Assembly: GCF_946151075.1 (NCBI RefSeq)
Contig: NZ_OX267715.1
Coordinates: 372,001 to 436,000, forward strand
Origin: Neobacillus sp. Marseille-Q6967
GTDB lineage: Bacteria > Bacillota > Bacilli > Bacillales > Cytobacillaceae
Direction of reading: 5' to 3'
Length of the DNA: 64,000 bases
Positions 51,629-60,972 of the stretch are shown in pieces. Numbering within the stretch: position 1 is the first letter of the stretch; the number at the start of each line of letters is the position of its first letter. The notes under the pieces are model-generated. The model was not told the DNA's origin, made no database searches, and saw nothing but the letters and a program-made list of their open reading frames with translations. Both the position numbers and the translations under genes were made by a program.

Positions 51629-52426
51629 GTGTTGAAACAATATTTAGACCTATGTAAACATGTTTTAGAAAATGGAAATACCAAAGGAGACCGTACTGGT
51701 ACGGGGACCATTAGTACTTTTGGCTACCAAATGAGATTTAATTTAGAAGACGGTTTTCCGTTATTAACGACTAAAAAGCTCCATTTAAAGTCCATCGTAC
51801 ATGAACTGCTTTGGTTCTTGAATGGCGATACAAATGTCCGTTATCTACAAGAAAATGGTGTCCGTATCTGGAATGAGTGGGCAGATGAAAAGGGTGAACT
51901 TGGTCCCGTTTATGGACATCAGTGGCGTTCTTGGACAGGTGCTGATGGCAAAACCGTTGACCAAATAACAGAACTTATTGAACAAATTAAAAATAATCCA
52001 AATTCCAGAAGGTTAATCGTAAACGCTTGGAATGTGGCAGAAATTGACCAAATGGCATTAGCACCATGTCATTGTATGTTCCAATTTTATGTTTCCGATG
52101 GGAAGCTTTCCTGTCAGTTATATCAACGCTCTGCTGATGTTTTCTTAGGTGTGCCGTTCAATATTGCCTCATATGCATTGTTGACACTGATGATTGCTCA
52201 AGTATGTGACTTAAAGCCGGGTGAATTTATTCATACATTCGGTGATGTTCATATTTATCAAAACCATCTGGAACAGGTGAATTTACAGCTTGAACGTGAG
52301 CCTCGCTCCCTGCCAAAAATGAAAATCAATCCAAATGTGAAAGATATTTTCGGCTTTTCGTATGAAGATTTTACTTTGGAGGAATATGACCCGCATCCAC
52401 ATATTAAAGGAGTTGTCAGTGTATGA
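51629..52426 (+). CDS. thyA: Thymidylate synthase
   Basis: A 265-aa ThyA that makes dTMP from dUMP with methylene-[12 protein letters not shown] holds the dUMP-binding Arg, [12 protein letters not shown] is typical, [12 protein letters not shown] has the catalytic Cys, and [16 protein letters not shown] binds dUMP. It is the shorter, E. coli-like class (ThyB in B. subtilis). Start GTG 51629 is 6 bp from AAGGGAG; TTG 51632, giving MKQYL, is equally likely. ATGA overlap with dfrA shows a thyA-dfrA operon, whose product regenerates THF. Confidence 0.95.
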   Translation: MLKQYLDLCKHVLENGNTKGDRTGTGTISTFGYQMRFNLEDGFPLLTTKKLHLKSIVHELLWFLNGDTNVRYLQENGVRIWNEWADEKGELGPVYGHQWRSWTGADGKTVDQITELIEQIKNNPNSRRLIVNAWNVAEIDQMALAPCHCMFQFYVSDGKLSCQLYQRSADVFLGVPFNIASYALLTLMIAQVCDLKPGEFIHTFGDVHIYQNHLEQVNLQLEREPRSLPKMKINPNVKDIFGFSYEDFTLEEYDPHPHIKGVVSV

Positions 52427-52917
52427 TTTCCTTTATCGTCGCCATGGACCAAAAACGGGTCATAGGGAAAGATAATCAATTGCCGTGGCACTTACCAGAG
52501 GATTTGAAATTCTTTAAACGAGTGACAATGGGACATCCGATTGCAATGGGCAGAAAAACGCATGAATCTATTGGAAGGATTCTCCCTGGCCGGGAAAATA
52601 TCATTATTACCCGTCAAAAAGACTATCAATCTGAAGGCTGCAAAGTCTTCTACTCCGTTGGAGATTTTGTAGAATACGCTCGGAAACAGAATGATGAAAT
52701 TTTTGTCATCGGGGGAGCGGAAATCTTTAAAGAAACTTTTGTCTATGCGGATCGTCTTTATATTACACATATTGATGATGAGTTTCAGGGAGATACCTAC
52801 TTTCCTGAATTTAATGAGAGTGAGTGGCAATTGACCTCAAGTGAAAAAGGATTGAAAAATGAAAAAAATCCTTACGATTATGAATTTAGAATCTATCAGC
52901 GGAAACATCAGAATTAA
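52423..52917 (+). CDS. dfrA: Dihydrofolate reductase
   Basis: A 164-aa [35 protein letters not shown] shows the Met20-loop region and the catalytic acidic residue in [21 protein letters not shown] binds [16 protein letters not shown] is the glycine loop; [16 protein letters not shown] is typical of Bacillus enzymes. It regenerates THF consumed by ThyA, whose gene overlaps it by 4 bp. Normal length, likely trimethoprim target. Confidence 0.95.
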   Translation: MISFIVAMDQKRVIGKDNQLPWHLPEDLKFFKRVTMGHPIAMGRKTHESIGRILPGRENIIITRQKDYQSEGCKVFYSVGDFVEYARKQNDEIFVIGGAEIFKETFVYADRLYITHIDDEFQGDTYFPEFNESEWQLTSSEKGLKNEKNPYDYEFRIYQRKHQN

Positions 52918-52919
52918 TC

Positions 52920-52952
52920 AAAAAGAAGCATCGAAAACGATGCTTCTTTTAA
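52920..52952 (+). terminator. Terminator of thyA-dfrA
   Basis: AAAGAAGCATCG / CGATGCTTCTTT around AAAA, then TT. Confidence 0.9.
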
Positions 52953-52957
52953 ACATT

Positions 52958-53032
52958 TCAGCGCCGAGGAGGCTCCCCGAACCGCCCGCGGAAAGCGAAG
53001 TGCCTTTCGCTGCAATAACAAGCAAGTTTAAC
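52958..53032. repeat. Remnant of GC-rich Bacillus dispersed repeat
   Basis: CGCCGAGGAGGCTCCCCGAA and CGCCCGCGGAAAGCGAAGTG resemble the Bacillus repeat end found at 24752 (GGAAAGCGAAG is shared). GC-rich, non-coding, placed after the dfrA terminator. Confidence 0.6.
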
Positions 53033-53037
53033 ATAGC

Positions 53038-53283
53038 CTAGTAATAAGTGCCATTTAGTTCGTAATCAGCAAGTTTTTGAAGCATTCCTCTGAATTCGTC
53101 TGGATGGCAGAAGTCTTCTTCGTGAAAATGTGTTTTCACCCATTGAATTAACTCATTGGGACTATTAAAATATTCTCCGCTTCGGTCGCTTTTACGAATC
53201 ATATACCTCCCATTATCCTCATCGATGGTTACTTCTACTGGGAGAGCACCATCATAACTGCAGAGTGAAAATTCCATCTTCAT
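53038..53283 (-). CDS. Hypothetical protein, about 81 aa
   Basis: A small acidic minus-strand protein, MKMEFSLCSYDGALPVEVTI, with a GRYMIRKSDRSGEYFNSPNE stretch and FHEEDFCHPDEFRGML near the end. No membrane segment or known motif. The start is ambiguous between 53292, 53283 and 53277; 53283 is chosen from its spacing to GAGGA. It begins a region bounded by about 300 bp of AT-rich non-coding DNA. Confidence 0.6.
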   Translation of the reverse strand: MKMEFSLCSYDGALPVEVTIDEDNGRYMIRKSDRSGEYFNSPNELIQWVKTHFHEEDFCHPDEFRGMLQKLADYELNGTYY

Positions 53284-53584
53284 CACTTCCATTTCCTCAA
53301 TATATATTTGAATTAGTATATGTTGCTTTGTATAAAATTATATACGAAAATTCAAATAATTGTCAAAATATTTATACAATTCAAATATATATTATAAATT
53401 GACTTCAGTTACTGTTCTTGGTAAATTGTTAAGAGACTAAAGAATTGAAATGTTAAAAATCACAATCTCGTTATTTTACGTGGAAATGTGAATTTACTAT
53501 GAATTATTTATGATATTTAACGCAAAACTGTTTATCAATACTATAATCGTAGTAGAAAGACATTAATTGAAGGGGATGCATAGA

Positions 53585-53779
53585 ATGTTCTCAAATATTG
53601 GAATACCCGGATTAATCCTAATCTTAACTTTAGCACTCATTATTTTTGGCCCTAAGAAACTACCCGAAATTGGACGCGCTTTTGGTCAAACATTAAAGGA
53701 ATTTAAAAAGTCAACTCGTGAACTAACAGATGATGTTATGAGTGACATTGATGATGAAAAGAAAAAATTGACTAAATAG
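53585..53779 (+). CDS. tatA: Twin-arginine translocase subunit TatA
   Basis: A 64-aa TatA/E protein with a short N-terminal transmembrane helix ([13 protein letters not shown]), the hinge [14 protein letters not shown] and an amphipathic helix ([16 protein letters not shown]), then an acidic/basic tail. It forms the pore ring of the Tat protein exporter. ATG 53585 is preferred over TTG 53567, because GAAGGGG precedes it and TatA proteins start there. tatC follows after a terminator. Confidence 0.92.
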   Translation: MFSNIGIPGLILILTLALIIFGPKKLPEIGRAFGQTLKEFKKSTRELTDDVMSDIDDEKKKLTK

Positions 53780-53813
53780 GGTGTAAGATTTCCATCTTGC
53801 GCCTTTTTTTCTT
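53779..53813 (+). terminator. Terminator after tatA
   Basis: GGTGTAAGAT / ATCTTGCGCC with two G-U pairs, then a run of T. It lies between tatA and tatC. Confidence 0.85.
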
Positions 53814-53894
53814 CATTTGTTTAAGAATATTAATATCAAGTAAGCATGTTAACATAAATCAGAGACAAATTTATTTTTTTGGCAGGGGAAGTAC

Positions 53895-54632
53895 ATGGAA
53901 GATAAAGAATTACAATTAGTCGATCATTTAGATGAATTACGTAAAAGGATTATCATAGCTGCATTGGCCTTTGTCGCCTTTTTTATTGTTGGATTTATTT
54001 ATGTAGTCGATATTTATAACTGGTTTGTCCGCGATCTTGATGTGAAATTAATTGTTTTAGGACCAAGTGATATTATTTGGGTTTATTTCATGATTGCGAC
54101 AGTAATTGCCATTACGGGTACGATTCCAGTTCTGGCACTTCAAATATGGTTATTTGTTAAGCCTGCTCTTAAACCGATTGAAAGAAGAATTACTCTTTCC
54201 TATATACCAGCACTATTTATTCTATTTATCATTGGTTTGGTCTTTGGTTATTTAGTCATTTTCCCAATGGTGCTGCAATTTTTAGTTAATATGGGAGCAA
54301 ATATGTTTGTCACAAACTTTACTGCTGACCGCTATTTTAAATTTATCATGCATATGACTCTTCCATTCGGTGTATTGTTTGAACTGCCGGCGGTTGTCAT
54401 GTTCCTAACCTCTTTGGGGATCATTAATCCATTTGTGTTAGCTAAAATTCGCAAATATGCATACTTTGTTCTGATCATTATCGCTATTTTAATCACACCG
54501 CCTGATTTTATGTCGGATTTTGTTGTAACCGTACCGTTACTGCTGCTTTATGAAATCAGTATTAACTTGTCCAAATTCGTATATAAAAAGCGGATGAAAA
54601 AGATGCAGGAAGAAGAATTAATCGAAGCATAA
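53895..54632 (+). CDS. tatC: Twin-arginine translocase subunit TatC
   Basis: A 245-aa polytopic membrane protein with six hydrophobic helices that recognises twin-arginine signal peptides. LVDHLDELRKRIIIAA at the N-terminus and FVKPALKPIERR in the first loop are family hallmarks; FGVLFELPAVVMFLTSLG and ILITPPDFMSD complete the pattern. It works with TatA, encoded just upstream. RBS GGCAGGGGAAG. Confidence 0.94.
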   Translation: MEDKELQLVDHLDELRKRIIIAALAFVAFFIVGFIYVVDIYNWFVRDLDVKLIVLGPSDIIWVYFMIATVIAITGTIPVLALQIWLFVKPALKPIERRITLSYIPALFILFIIGLVFGYLVIFPMVLQFLVNMGANMFVTNFTADRYFKFIMHMTLPFGVLFELPAVVMFLTSLGIINPFVLAKIRKYAYFVLIIIAILITPPDFMSDFVVTVPLLLLYEISINLSKFVYKKRMKKMQEEELIEA

Positions 54633-54633
54633 T

Positions 54634-54671
54634 TAAAGGCCTTCAGAGAAACATCTCTGGAGGCCTTTTCG
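54634..54671 (+). terminator. Terminator after tatC
   Basis: AAAGGCCT..CAGAGA / TCTCTG..AGGCCTTT stem then TTCG. Confidence 0.85.
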
Positions 54672-54718
54672 TTTTTCTAAATAATCATAAATATTTTTTC
54701 ATCTAAGCATATTTAGAC

Positions 54719-54746
54719 AGATTTCGAGCCCATGAAGGTGTATAAT
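54719..54746 (+). promoter_or_regulatory. Sigma-A promoter of ypmP
   Basis: A perfect -10 (TATAAT, 54741-54746) with a loose -35 (TTAGACA-like near 54713-54719). Transcription would start near 54753, after the ATG at 54732, which argues for the TTG start at 54780. Confidence 0.55.
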
Positions 54747-54779
54747 ATACTCAAACGGGTGAAAAAGAGGATTGATATT

Positions 54780-55031
54780 TTGTTATTGAAAAGCCTAGAG
54801 TTCAAAAATGTTGTTGGACAGAAGGTTAAAGTCATGGATATTCCTGTATTGGAGGAAGATAGCACTTATAAATTTATGATCCAAATCCGTTTAGAGAAGT
54901 TTATCTCGTCGATTTACCGGGAGAAAACGCCGAAAAAATGCTACTCGTTTAAAGAGTATTTGAAAAAAGTCATGAAATGGCCTGATTATGAACAATTATT
55001 TAAAGTAGGAGAATTAAAAAATAACGCTTAA
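54780..55031 (+). CDS. ypmP: YpmP-like DUF2535 protein
   Basis: An 83-aa protein starting at TTG (54780) with AGAGGA 8 bp upstream. LLKSLEFKNVVGQKVKV, YKFMIQIRLEKF, YSFKEYLKKVMKW and ELKNNA match B. subtilis YpmP (DUF2535, 83 aa) in content and length. Function unknown. Synteny (ypmP upstream of ypmQRS) is kept, but degV, an MBL gene and the ger operon are interposed here. Confidence 0.75.
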   Translation: MLLKSLEFKNVVGQKVKVMDIPVLEEDSTYKFMIQIRLEKFISSIYREKTPKKCYSFKEYLKKVMKWPDYEQLFKVGELKNNA

Positions 55032-55036
55032 TTCAT

Positions 55037-55071
55037 TTTTGAACATTGGGTGACCAATGTTCTTTTATTTT
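55037..55071 (+). terminator. Terminator after ypmP
   Basis: GAACATTGG / CCAATGTTC around GTGA, then TTTTATTTT. Confidence 0.9.
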
Positions 55072-55163
55072 ACAATAATTTTTACGTGAATATAGGGGAA
55101 TTTATATCCTAAAGACCTTGTTCCATGTATAATACAATGGAGTACAAAGTAGGATGTGAGTTC

Positions 55164-56006
55164 ATGAGCAAAATTAAAATTGTTACGGATTCTACAATGG
55201 ATATGTCAAAAGAATTGGCTGACCAGCTCGGGATTGTGATTGTCCCATTGTCTGTAACAATCAACGGTGAAACTTATTTAGACAGAGTAGACATTCAACC
55301 TGCTGAATTTATTGAAACGATGAAAAGCTTAGAGGAATTGCCAAAGAGCTCTCAGCCTTCAGCCGGAACTTTTCTTGAAGTGTATGACAAACTCGGGAAA
55401 GAAGGCTATGAAGTTTTATCGATACATATGACAGGAAAAATGAGCGGCACGGTTCGGTCTGCTGAAAGTGCTGCGCAAATGACCAATACAAAGGTAACAG
55501 TAATTGATTCAAAATTTATCTCCATTGCCCTTCAGTTCCAGGTTAGAGAAGCGGCTGAAATGGCGAAACAGGGTAAGAGTATGGATGAAATAATAGAGAG
55601 ACTTGATATAGTACGGGAGAATACAAAGCTATATATTATGATTGATACGCTTGAGAACATGGTGAAAGGCGGCCGGATTGGGAAAGGGAAAGCCTTTATA
55701 GGGTCCTTGCTCAATATTAAGCCGATTGCCTCTCTCGAAGGGGCGGAATACAATCCAGTAGCGAAAGTCCGCAGTCATTCACAGGTTGTAAAATGGTTGG
55801 CCAAGCAGTTTGCAGAAGACGTAAAAGGAAAAACAGTACGTGGAGCAGGCATTGTCCACGCCGAGGCTTATGAACTTTCTGCAAAAATAAAAGATTCAAT
55901 TATTGAATTAACAGGATACAACGACATTTCGATTGATTACACAGGACCAACAATCAGCACCCATACAGGTCCAGGTGCTCTTGCCTTAATGTTTTATTCT
56001 GAATAA
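55164..56006 (+). CDS. DegV family fatty-acid-binding protein (second copy)
   Basis: A 280-aa DegV/FakB-like protein, paralogue of 33309. IKIVTDSTMDMSKELAD, SSQPSAGTFLEVYD, HMTGKMSGTVRSAESAA and GGRIGKGKAFIGSLLNIKPI are the pocket and domain motifs; GPTISTHTGPGALALMF closes the head-group site. ATG 55164 follows AGGATGTGAG. Predicted to deliver a bound fatty acid to FakA. No fakA gene lies in this window. Confidence 0.9.
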   Translation: MSKIKIVTDSTMDMSKELADQLGIVIVPLSVTINGETYLDRVDIQPAEFIETMKSLEELPKSSQPSAGTFLEVYDKLGKEGYEVLSIHMTGKMSGTVRSAESAAQMTNTKVTVIDSKFISIALQFQVREAAEMAKQGKSMDEIIERLDIVRENTKLYIMIDTLENMVKGGRIGKGKAFIGSLLNIKPIASLEGAEYNPVAKVRSHSQVVKWLAKQFAEDVKGKTVRGAGIVHAEAYELSAKIKDSIIELTGYNDISIDYTGPTISTHTGPGALALMFYSE

Positions 56007-56008
56007 CA

Positions 56009-56038
56009 ATCAGGATGGTGCCTTAGCATCATCCTATT
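56009..56038. terminator. Bidirectional terminator
   Basis: AGGATGGTGC / GCATCATCCT stem between the converging degV and MBL genes; short U-run on the plus strand. Confidence 0.55.
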
Positions 56039-56924
56039 TTACTTTTACACATACAATGTCAGACCCCTGTACTTCATAACCTAGGCGGTGTAAATGCTTA
56101 CGGGTGCCAGTGCGTTCCCAAGTTTTCAAGATAAGCGAATCGAGCATGTTTTTTGGATAAAAAATTCCTATGCTTGTAAGTTCATCGAAATTCATGCCTT
56201 TCTGGACGTATTCCTCAATCATGTGATCACGCTTATCAATGACAGCTAAGTAATCTGCCATTGCCTGCTGAAATTCCCGTTTCGTAAAAATTCCTTTATG
56301 ATGGCCGGTAATAAAGGTATCAGCATCAGTGGTTAGGAGGCGCTCACTAGATTGAATAAACTCATCAATACTTCCGTCTGATCCAAAATACCACGGACCA
56401 AAGCTTGTCATATCAAAATCACCAACAAAGATAATCCCTAATTCCGGAAAGTAAGGGCAGGAATAGCCTTTTGTGTGGCCTGGCATATGAAGAAAAATCG
56501 TTTTAACATCACCAAAGTAATATTCCTTATCATATTGATAGCTGCCGGTAAACGAGCCGAGATTTTTGACCCATTTTTGCGGAAGCTGTTTACTCATTTT
56601 TTCAACGCCGGCAGGTCCCCATTCTTCAAAAACACCATTCCCTTTTGCAATTCCTTCAATCGATTGAACTGTTTCAAATTCATAGGGATTAATCCATTTT
56701 TCGGCACTTTTAAATAGATGATTATTTAAGGTATGATCCGGGTGATAGTGAGTATTAACCACTAAATTGACCCCATATTGTTCTTCAATTTCTATTAACA
56801 GCTTAGGATCTGCACCGGTATCAATTAAGACCTTATCTTCACAATCAATATACAAACTTCTTGAAAACGGAACTTTGCTATTGTTTGGTCCTTCGACAAT
56901 GATAATAGGACCCATTCTTTGCAT
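56034..56924 (-). CDS. Metallo-beta-lactamase fold hydrolase
   Basis: A 296-aa MBL protein. NTHYHPDHTLNN gives the HxHxDH zinc motif, MPGHTKGY the second His site, GIIFVGDFDMTSFGPWYFG the bridging Asp, and ITGHHKGIF the last His. It resembles general MBL hydrolases of the glyoxalase II type; substrate unknown. The start at ATG 56924 is chosen because AGAGGTG precedes it and the fold begins there (MQRMGPIIIVEG); the longer form from 56972 lacks an RBS. Confidence 0.85.
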   Translation of the reverse strand: MQRMGPIIIVEGPNNSKVPFSRSLYIDCEDKVLIDTGADPKLLIEIEEQYGVNLVVNTHYHPDHTLNNHLFKSAEKWINPYEFETVQSIEGIAKGNGVFEEWGPAGVEKMSKQLPQKWVKNLGSFTGSYQYDKEYYFGDVKTIFLHMPGHTKGYSCPYFPELGIIFVGDFDMTSFGPWYFGSDGSIDEFIQSSERLLTTDADTFITGHHKGIFTKREFQQAMADYLAVIDKRDHMIEEYVQKGMNFDELTSIGIFYPKNMLDSLILKTWERTGTRKHLHRLGYEVQGSDIVCVKVK

Positions 56925-57100
56925 ACTTAACACCTCTATTTCGGTTGGAAAATAATATGAATGATTATTCATTCATTATATCACATTACTTCTAAACAAT
57001 AAACCATCTTGCTTAGTTAATACCTGAACGTACTTATTATGGTTAAAATTAGACTTTTTGGTAAACCTAAAAAAAAATTGAAATGGTAAAGGTGTTGCCA

Positions 57101-58618
57101 ATGTTTAAATGGTTATCGGGAAAAAAAACTCTGGAAACATCCAAAGCCCATAGTTTAGATATCGAAGAGTTACAGGAAGAGATTAAAGGTGAATTAAACG
57201 TCGGTTCGGACCTAGCCTTTCGAACATTGAAAAGGAATGGAGAAAGACTGATTTTCTGTCTGATGAAAAGTCTTGTAGATACAAAGAAACTCGATGAATT
57301 GGTTATTGCTTCGATTCAGAGAAATAGGGATCTGGAATGGACCTGTGAATCGATTGTCAAAGTGCTGCCGATGATTGATGTAACGGCCATTAATCAATTA
57401 AATGAAGTAGTCGAAGGAATCAATGAAGGAAAAGTATATATTTATGCAGAAGGCCAGCCTTATGGGATATTGGCTAACGTAAGTAAAATTGTCCAACGAG
57501 GTCTTGAAAAGGCTGAGACAGAGTCACTGGTGTATGGTCCGAAAATTTCCTTTACAGAATCTCTTCAAGGAAATATCAATATTTTACGAAATAACATTAA
57601 GGATGAGGACTTGTGCACAGAAGATCTTGTCATTGGAAAAAGATCCAAGACAAAAGCGATGATTGTCTATATTAAGGGGATTGCGGATGAGGAAAATGTT
57701 AACACCTTTAAACAAAGACTTGCAGACCTTAATGTAGATTATGTACCGGGCAGCACGGTTCTTGGTCAATATATTGAGAGTAATAGCTGGACCGTATTTC
57801 CACAGCTAATGACCACTGAGCTTCCAGACCGTGTTTCGATTGCCTTATATAGAGGCAAAGTAGCAGTTTTACTTGACCGCAGTCCAGATGCTCTTTATGG
57901 TCCAACACCATTTTTTACGTTTTTTGAGTCAACGGAAGATGTATATATGCGCTGGAACATGGGGTTATTTTTAAGGATGCTCCGCCTATTGGCAACATTT
58001 TTATCAGTATTATTAACTCCGGCCTATGTGGCCGTTTTGACTTATCATTATGAGGTAATCCCTTCACCCCTGCTTCTTTCACTGGGTGAATCAAGGGCGA
58101 GGGTTCCTTTTCCGCCTGTTTTCGAAGCATTTTTACTTGAGTTTGTTATTGAACTGTTACGAGAGGCAGGGGCCCGGCTTCCAACTAAAGTCGGTCAGAC
58201 CATGGGTATTGTAGGCGGTATCGTTATCGGACAAGCAGCAGTTGAAGCAGGATTTACGAGTAATATTCTCATTATTATTATCGCCCTGAGTGCTCTTGGT
58301 TCATTTACAACACCAAGCTATTTAATGGGTACTGCTATTCGGGTTTTACGATTCCCCCTTATTCTGTTAGCTGGCCTATGGGGTGGAATTGGAATTATGG
58401 TTGCCTTTTGCTTCATTGCCATCCACCTTCTTAGGTTAGACACGCTGGGAAGACCGTATCTATCACCCGTTTATCCGCTTCGATTCAAAGACTTTGGTTA
58501 TAGTTTCTTTAAAATTCCGCCTCAATACCTTTCTTACCGCCCCTTAACCAATCGTCCTGAGGATTATAAACGATTCCCTAAAAAGAAGGCGAAACAAAAA
58601 AAGGATGTAGATGAATAG
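57101..58618 (+). CDS. Spore germinant receptor A subunit (GerA family)
   Basis: A 505-aa GerAA/GerKA-type protein of the spore inner membrane. A soluble N-terminal region of about 270 residues is followed by about five membrane helices. Signature stretches: TLKRNGERLIFCL-type N-domain, FPQLMTTELPDRVSIALYRG, FLRMLRLLATFLSVLLTPAYVA, and PTKVGQTMGIVGGIVIGQAAVEA. It senses small-molecule germinants together with B and C subunits encoded next. ATG 57101 is preferred over 57083 because AAAGGTG is spaced before it. Confidence 0.93.
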   Translation: MFKWLSGKKTLETSKAHSLDIEELQEEIKGELNVGSDLAFRTLKRNGERLIFCLMKSLVDTKKLDELVIASIQRNRDLEWTCESIVKVLPMIDVTAINQLNEVVEGINEGKVYIYAEGQPYGILANVSKIVQRGLEKAETESLVYGPKISFTESLQGNINILRNNIKDEDLCTEDLVIGKRSKTKAMIVYIKGIADEENVNTFKQRLADLNVDYVPGSTVLGQYIESNSWTVFPQLMTTELPDRVSIALYRGKVAVLLDRSPDALYGPTPFFTFFESTEDVYMRWNMGLFLRMLRLLATFLSVLLTPAYVAVLTYHYEVIPSPLLLSLGESRARVPFPPVFEAFLLEFVIELLREAGARLPTKVGQTMGIVGGIVIGQAAVEAGFTSNILIIIIALSALGSFTTPSYLMGTAIRVLRFPLILLAGLWGGIGIMVAFCFIAIHLLRLDTLGRPYLSPVYPLRFKDFGYSFFKIPPQYLSYRPLTNRPEDYKRFPKKKAKQKKDVDE

Positions 58619-58629
58619 GAGCGAAAAAA

Positions 58630-59754
58630 ATGAAGGTAGATTTACATCCGAAAGAAAGTCTATTAATTAATGCATTTATGCTTATGTTTATCATCCATTC
58701 TGTACAGGCAGGAGTAGGGATGGCCGGACTGCCAAGAATTGTGTATTTAGAGGCCCAGCATGATGCCTGGATTTCCGTATTTTTGGCAGGGGTTTTTACC
58801 GCTGTTGTTTTAGGATTAATTATTACGATGCTCCGGCAATATGACAGTCCTGACCTGTATGGGATTCATCTGGATATTTTCGGAAAATGGATCGGAAACA
58901 CGTTAAGTTTTATCTACATGATCTATATGTCCGCCAGCTTCTTTATTATTTTCATGAATTATATTGAGATTGTTCAAGTATGGATTTTTCCGGATTTACC
59001 GACTTGGCAGCTAGCCGTTGTTCTCAACTTGTTATCCATCTATGCTGTATATGGAGGCATTAGAGTGATTGTTGGTGTTGCCTTCCTGTCAGTGACAGGG
59101 ACCTTTTGGCTGGCGGTTGTTCTTTTTGTACCGGTCCAGTACGGGGATTTTACCCATATATTTCCTATCATGAATACAGACATTAAACATTTAATAAGAG
59201 GCATTCACAGCACCACTCTCTCAATGATGGGGTTTGAATTAATCATGTTTGTATACCCATTTGTAAAAGAAAAACAAAAAACAATGATATTTGCTCAACT
59301 TGGAAATTTGGTAACTACGTTGGTTTTTACTGCTGCTACAATTATTTCTATCGTGTTTTTTGCTTCAAACAGCCTCGAAAAGACAATATGGCCGCTTTTA
59401 TCTATGTTTAAAATTGTTCGTCTACCGAACCTGGAGCGGTTTGAGTTTATTGCCGTTTCATTTTGGATGCTAATTATTCTGCCAAATATGTGTCTTTATC
59501 TTTGGTCGGCCTCAAAAGGGTTTTCGAGAATCTTTAAAGGGAAGCAAAAGATGGGGATATGGATCATTGCAGGCATTACGTTTTTAGGGTCGTTCTTTAT
59601 CAGGGCAAGATATGAAATGAATACGGCAACAGATATTGTAGCAAAAGCCGGGTTTTATGCTGCATTTTGCTATCCGATCCTTCTTTCTCTGATTGTCCTT
59701 GTAAAAAAGAGAGTTTACAGGAAGGAGACTAAAAATGCCGAAGTGCCTAAATAG
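58630..59754 (+). CDS. Spore germinant receptor B subunit (GerAB family permease)
   Basis: A 374-aa endospore germination permease of the APC superfamily with about ten membrane helices. FIIHSVQAGVGMAGLPRIVY is the family's first helix with the unwound GVG motif; MGFELIMFVYPFVKEKQK and FWMLIILPNMCLYLWS follow. GerAB-type subunits bind germinant amino acids. RBS AGGAGCGAAAAAA; 11 bp after the A subunit gene, and it overlaps the C subunit gene by 20 bp. Confidence 0.93.
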   Translation: MKVDLHPKESLLINAFMLMFIIHSVQAGVGMAGLPRIVYLEAQHDAWISVFLAGVFTAVVLGLIITMLRQYDSPDLYGIHLDIFGKWIGNTLSFIYMIYMSASFFIIFMNYIEIVQVWIFPDLPTWQLAVVLNLLSIYAVYGGIRVIVGVAFLSVTGTFWLAVVLFVPVQYGDFTHIFPIMNTDIKHLIRGIHSTTLSMMGFELIMFVYPFVKEKQKTMIFAQLGNLVTTLVFTAATIISIVFFASNSLEKTIWPLLSMFKIVRLPNLERFEFIAVSFWMLIILPNMCLYLWSASKGFSRIFKGKQKMGIWIIAGITFLGSFFIRARYEMNTATDIVAKAGFYAAFCYPILLSLIVLVKKRVYRKETKNAEVPK

Positions 59755-60892
59755 GTTAAAGGTTGTTTTTATCATTTTTTGTTTTATCCTTATTACGGGA
59801 TGTATTCAAACAAAACAATTAGAACGCTTAGGGTTGATCACTGCCATTGGATTTGATTTAGAAAAGGAAAATGAAATACAAGGTACGGTAGTAGTCTCTA
59901 AATTTGATCCCATGGCTAAGGTCGTAACCGCCACCATTTCTGCAGATGCTAATACCCTTCAAACGTTAAGAGCCGAAGAAAATCTGGCGACAGATCAAAG
60001 ATTGGAAATGGGCCAGCTTCGGTGTGTGATTTATAGCAAAGAGTTAGCGGAAAAAGGGCTTATCCAACTAGTAAATGCATTAAACCGTGATCCGACGGTT
60101 GGAAATATGGTTTACTTAACGATAGCAGAAAAAAATACCAAATCCATCATGAATATAGATGAGAAAAATATTAAAGTAAACATCGGAACCTATCTTTATA
60201 ATTTAATCAGACAAAACGTTGAAAGTGAGTTATTGATTTCTCCAACCCTGCATGAATTTAACCATGCTTTTTTTGACAATGGGCAGGATCCAGTCATCCC
60301 AATTGTTAAGGAAGCGCAAGGAAAAGTAGGCATTGCGGGTGTGGCCTTATTTAATGATGATAAAATGGTAGCTAAACTGGAAAATGATAAATTATTTTAT
60401 TTAAAACTGTTAACCGATCAATATCGGTCAGGGTCAAAAGAATTGGACTTTGAGCGGTCAAAATTCGAGAAAATTATTAATCCCCAGTATGGAAGTAAAT
60501 ATGGTCAAGTATACAATAAATTATTTATCAGCATAGATAATATCCGCAGTAATACCCAAATTGATCTAGTGGATAAAAAAAATCTACTTTTTCAAGTAAA
60601 AGTAACAATGGATTCAAGATTGTTGGAAACGACGAATTACTTAGATTTAAGTAAACCAGAAAACATGAAATATCTTGAAAAACAGATCAATAAGGAAATG
60701 GAAACGCAAATTAAAAATCTCCTTTTATTTTTCCAAGAAAAACAGGTGGATCCTGTTGGAATAGGAAATGAATATATGGCTCATGTAAGGGGGAAACCGT
60801 TAACGCAAGATGAGTGGAAAAAAATCTACAAGAATGTAAAATTTGATGTTGAAATAGATAATACGATTGTAAAAACAGGTACGCTGGATTAA
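59735..60892 (+). CDS. Spore germinant receptor C subunit (GerAC family lipoprotein)
   Basis: A 385-aa lipoprotein. Signal peptide with lipobox LITGC (Cys near residue 23), then LERLGLITAIGFDLEKENEI as in GerAC proteins, and EKQINKEMETQIKNLLLFFQEK in the C-terminal domain. Anchored outside the spore inner membrane. AGGAGACTAAAA provides the RBS within the upstream gene. Gene order A-B-C matches the B. subtilis gerA and gerK types. No intrinsic terminator stands out after it. Confidence 0.92.
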   Translation: MPKCLNRLKVVFIIFCFILITGCIQTKQLERLGLITAIGFDLEKENEIQGTVVVSKFDPMAKVVTATISADANTLQTLRAEENLATDQRLEMGQLRCVIYSKELAEKGLIQLVNALNRDPTVGNMVYLTIAEKNTKSIMNIDEKNIKVNIGTYLYNLIRQNVESELLISPTLHEFNHAFFDNGQDPVIPIVKEAQGKVGIAGVALFNDDKMVAKLENDKLFYLKLLTDQYRSGSKELDFERSKFEKIINPQYGSKYGQVYNKLFISIDNIRSNTQIDLVDKKNLLFQVKVTMDSRLLETTNYLDLSKPENMKYLEKQINKEMETQIKNLLLFFQEKQVDPVGIGNEYMAHVRGKPLTQDEWKKIYKNVKFDVEIDNTIVKTGTLD

Positions 60893-60972
60893 ACTGTTTT
60901 CTTTCTTCTTTTTCTAAACTTTGTTACACTATTCACGAGTAGAATTAGATGAAAGATAAACAGGTGATAGTC

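Noticed and set aside
54732..54779. ATG start for YpmP
   Set aside because: The ATG is upstream of the likely transcription start (TATAAT at 54741) and lacks an RBS; TTG 54780 gives the family's 83-aa length.
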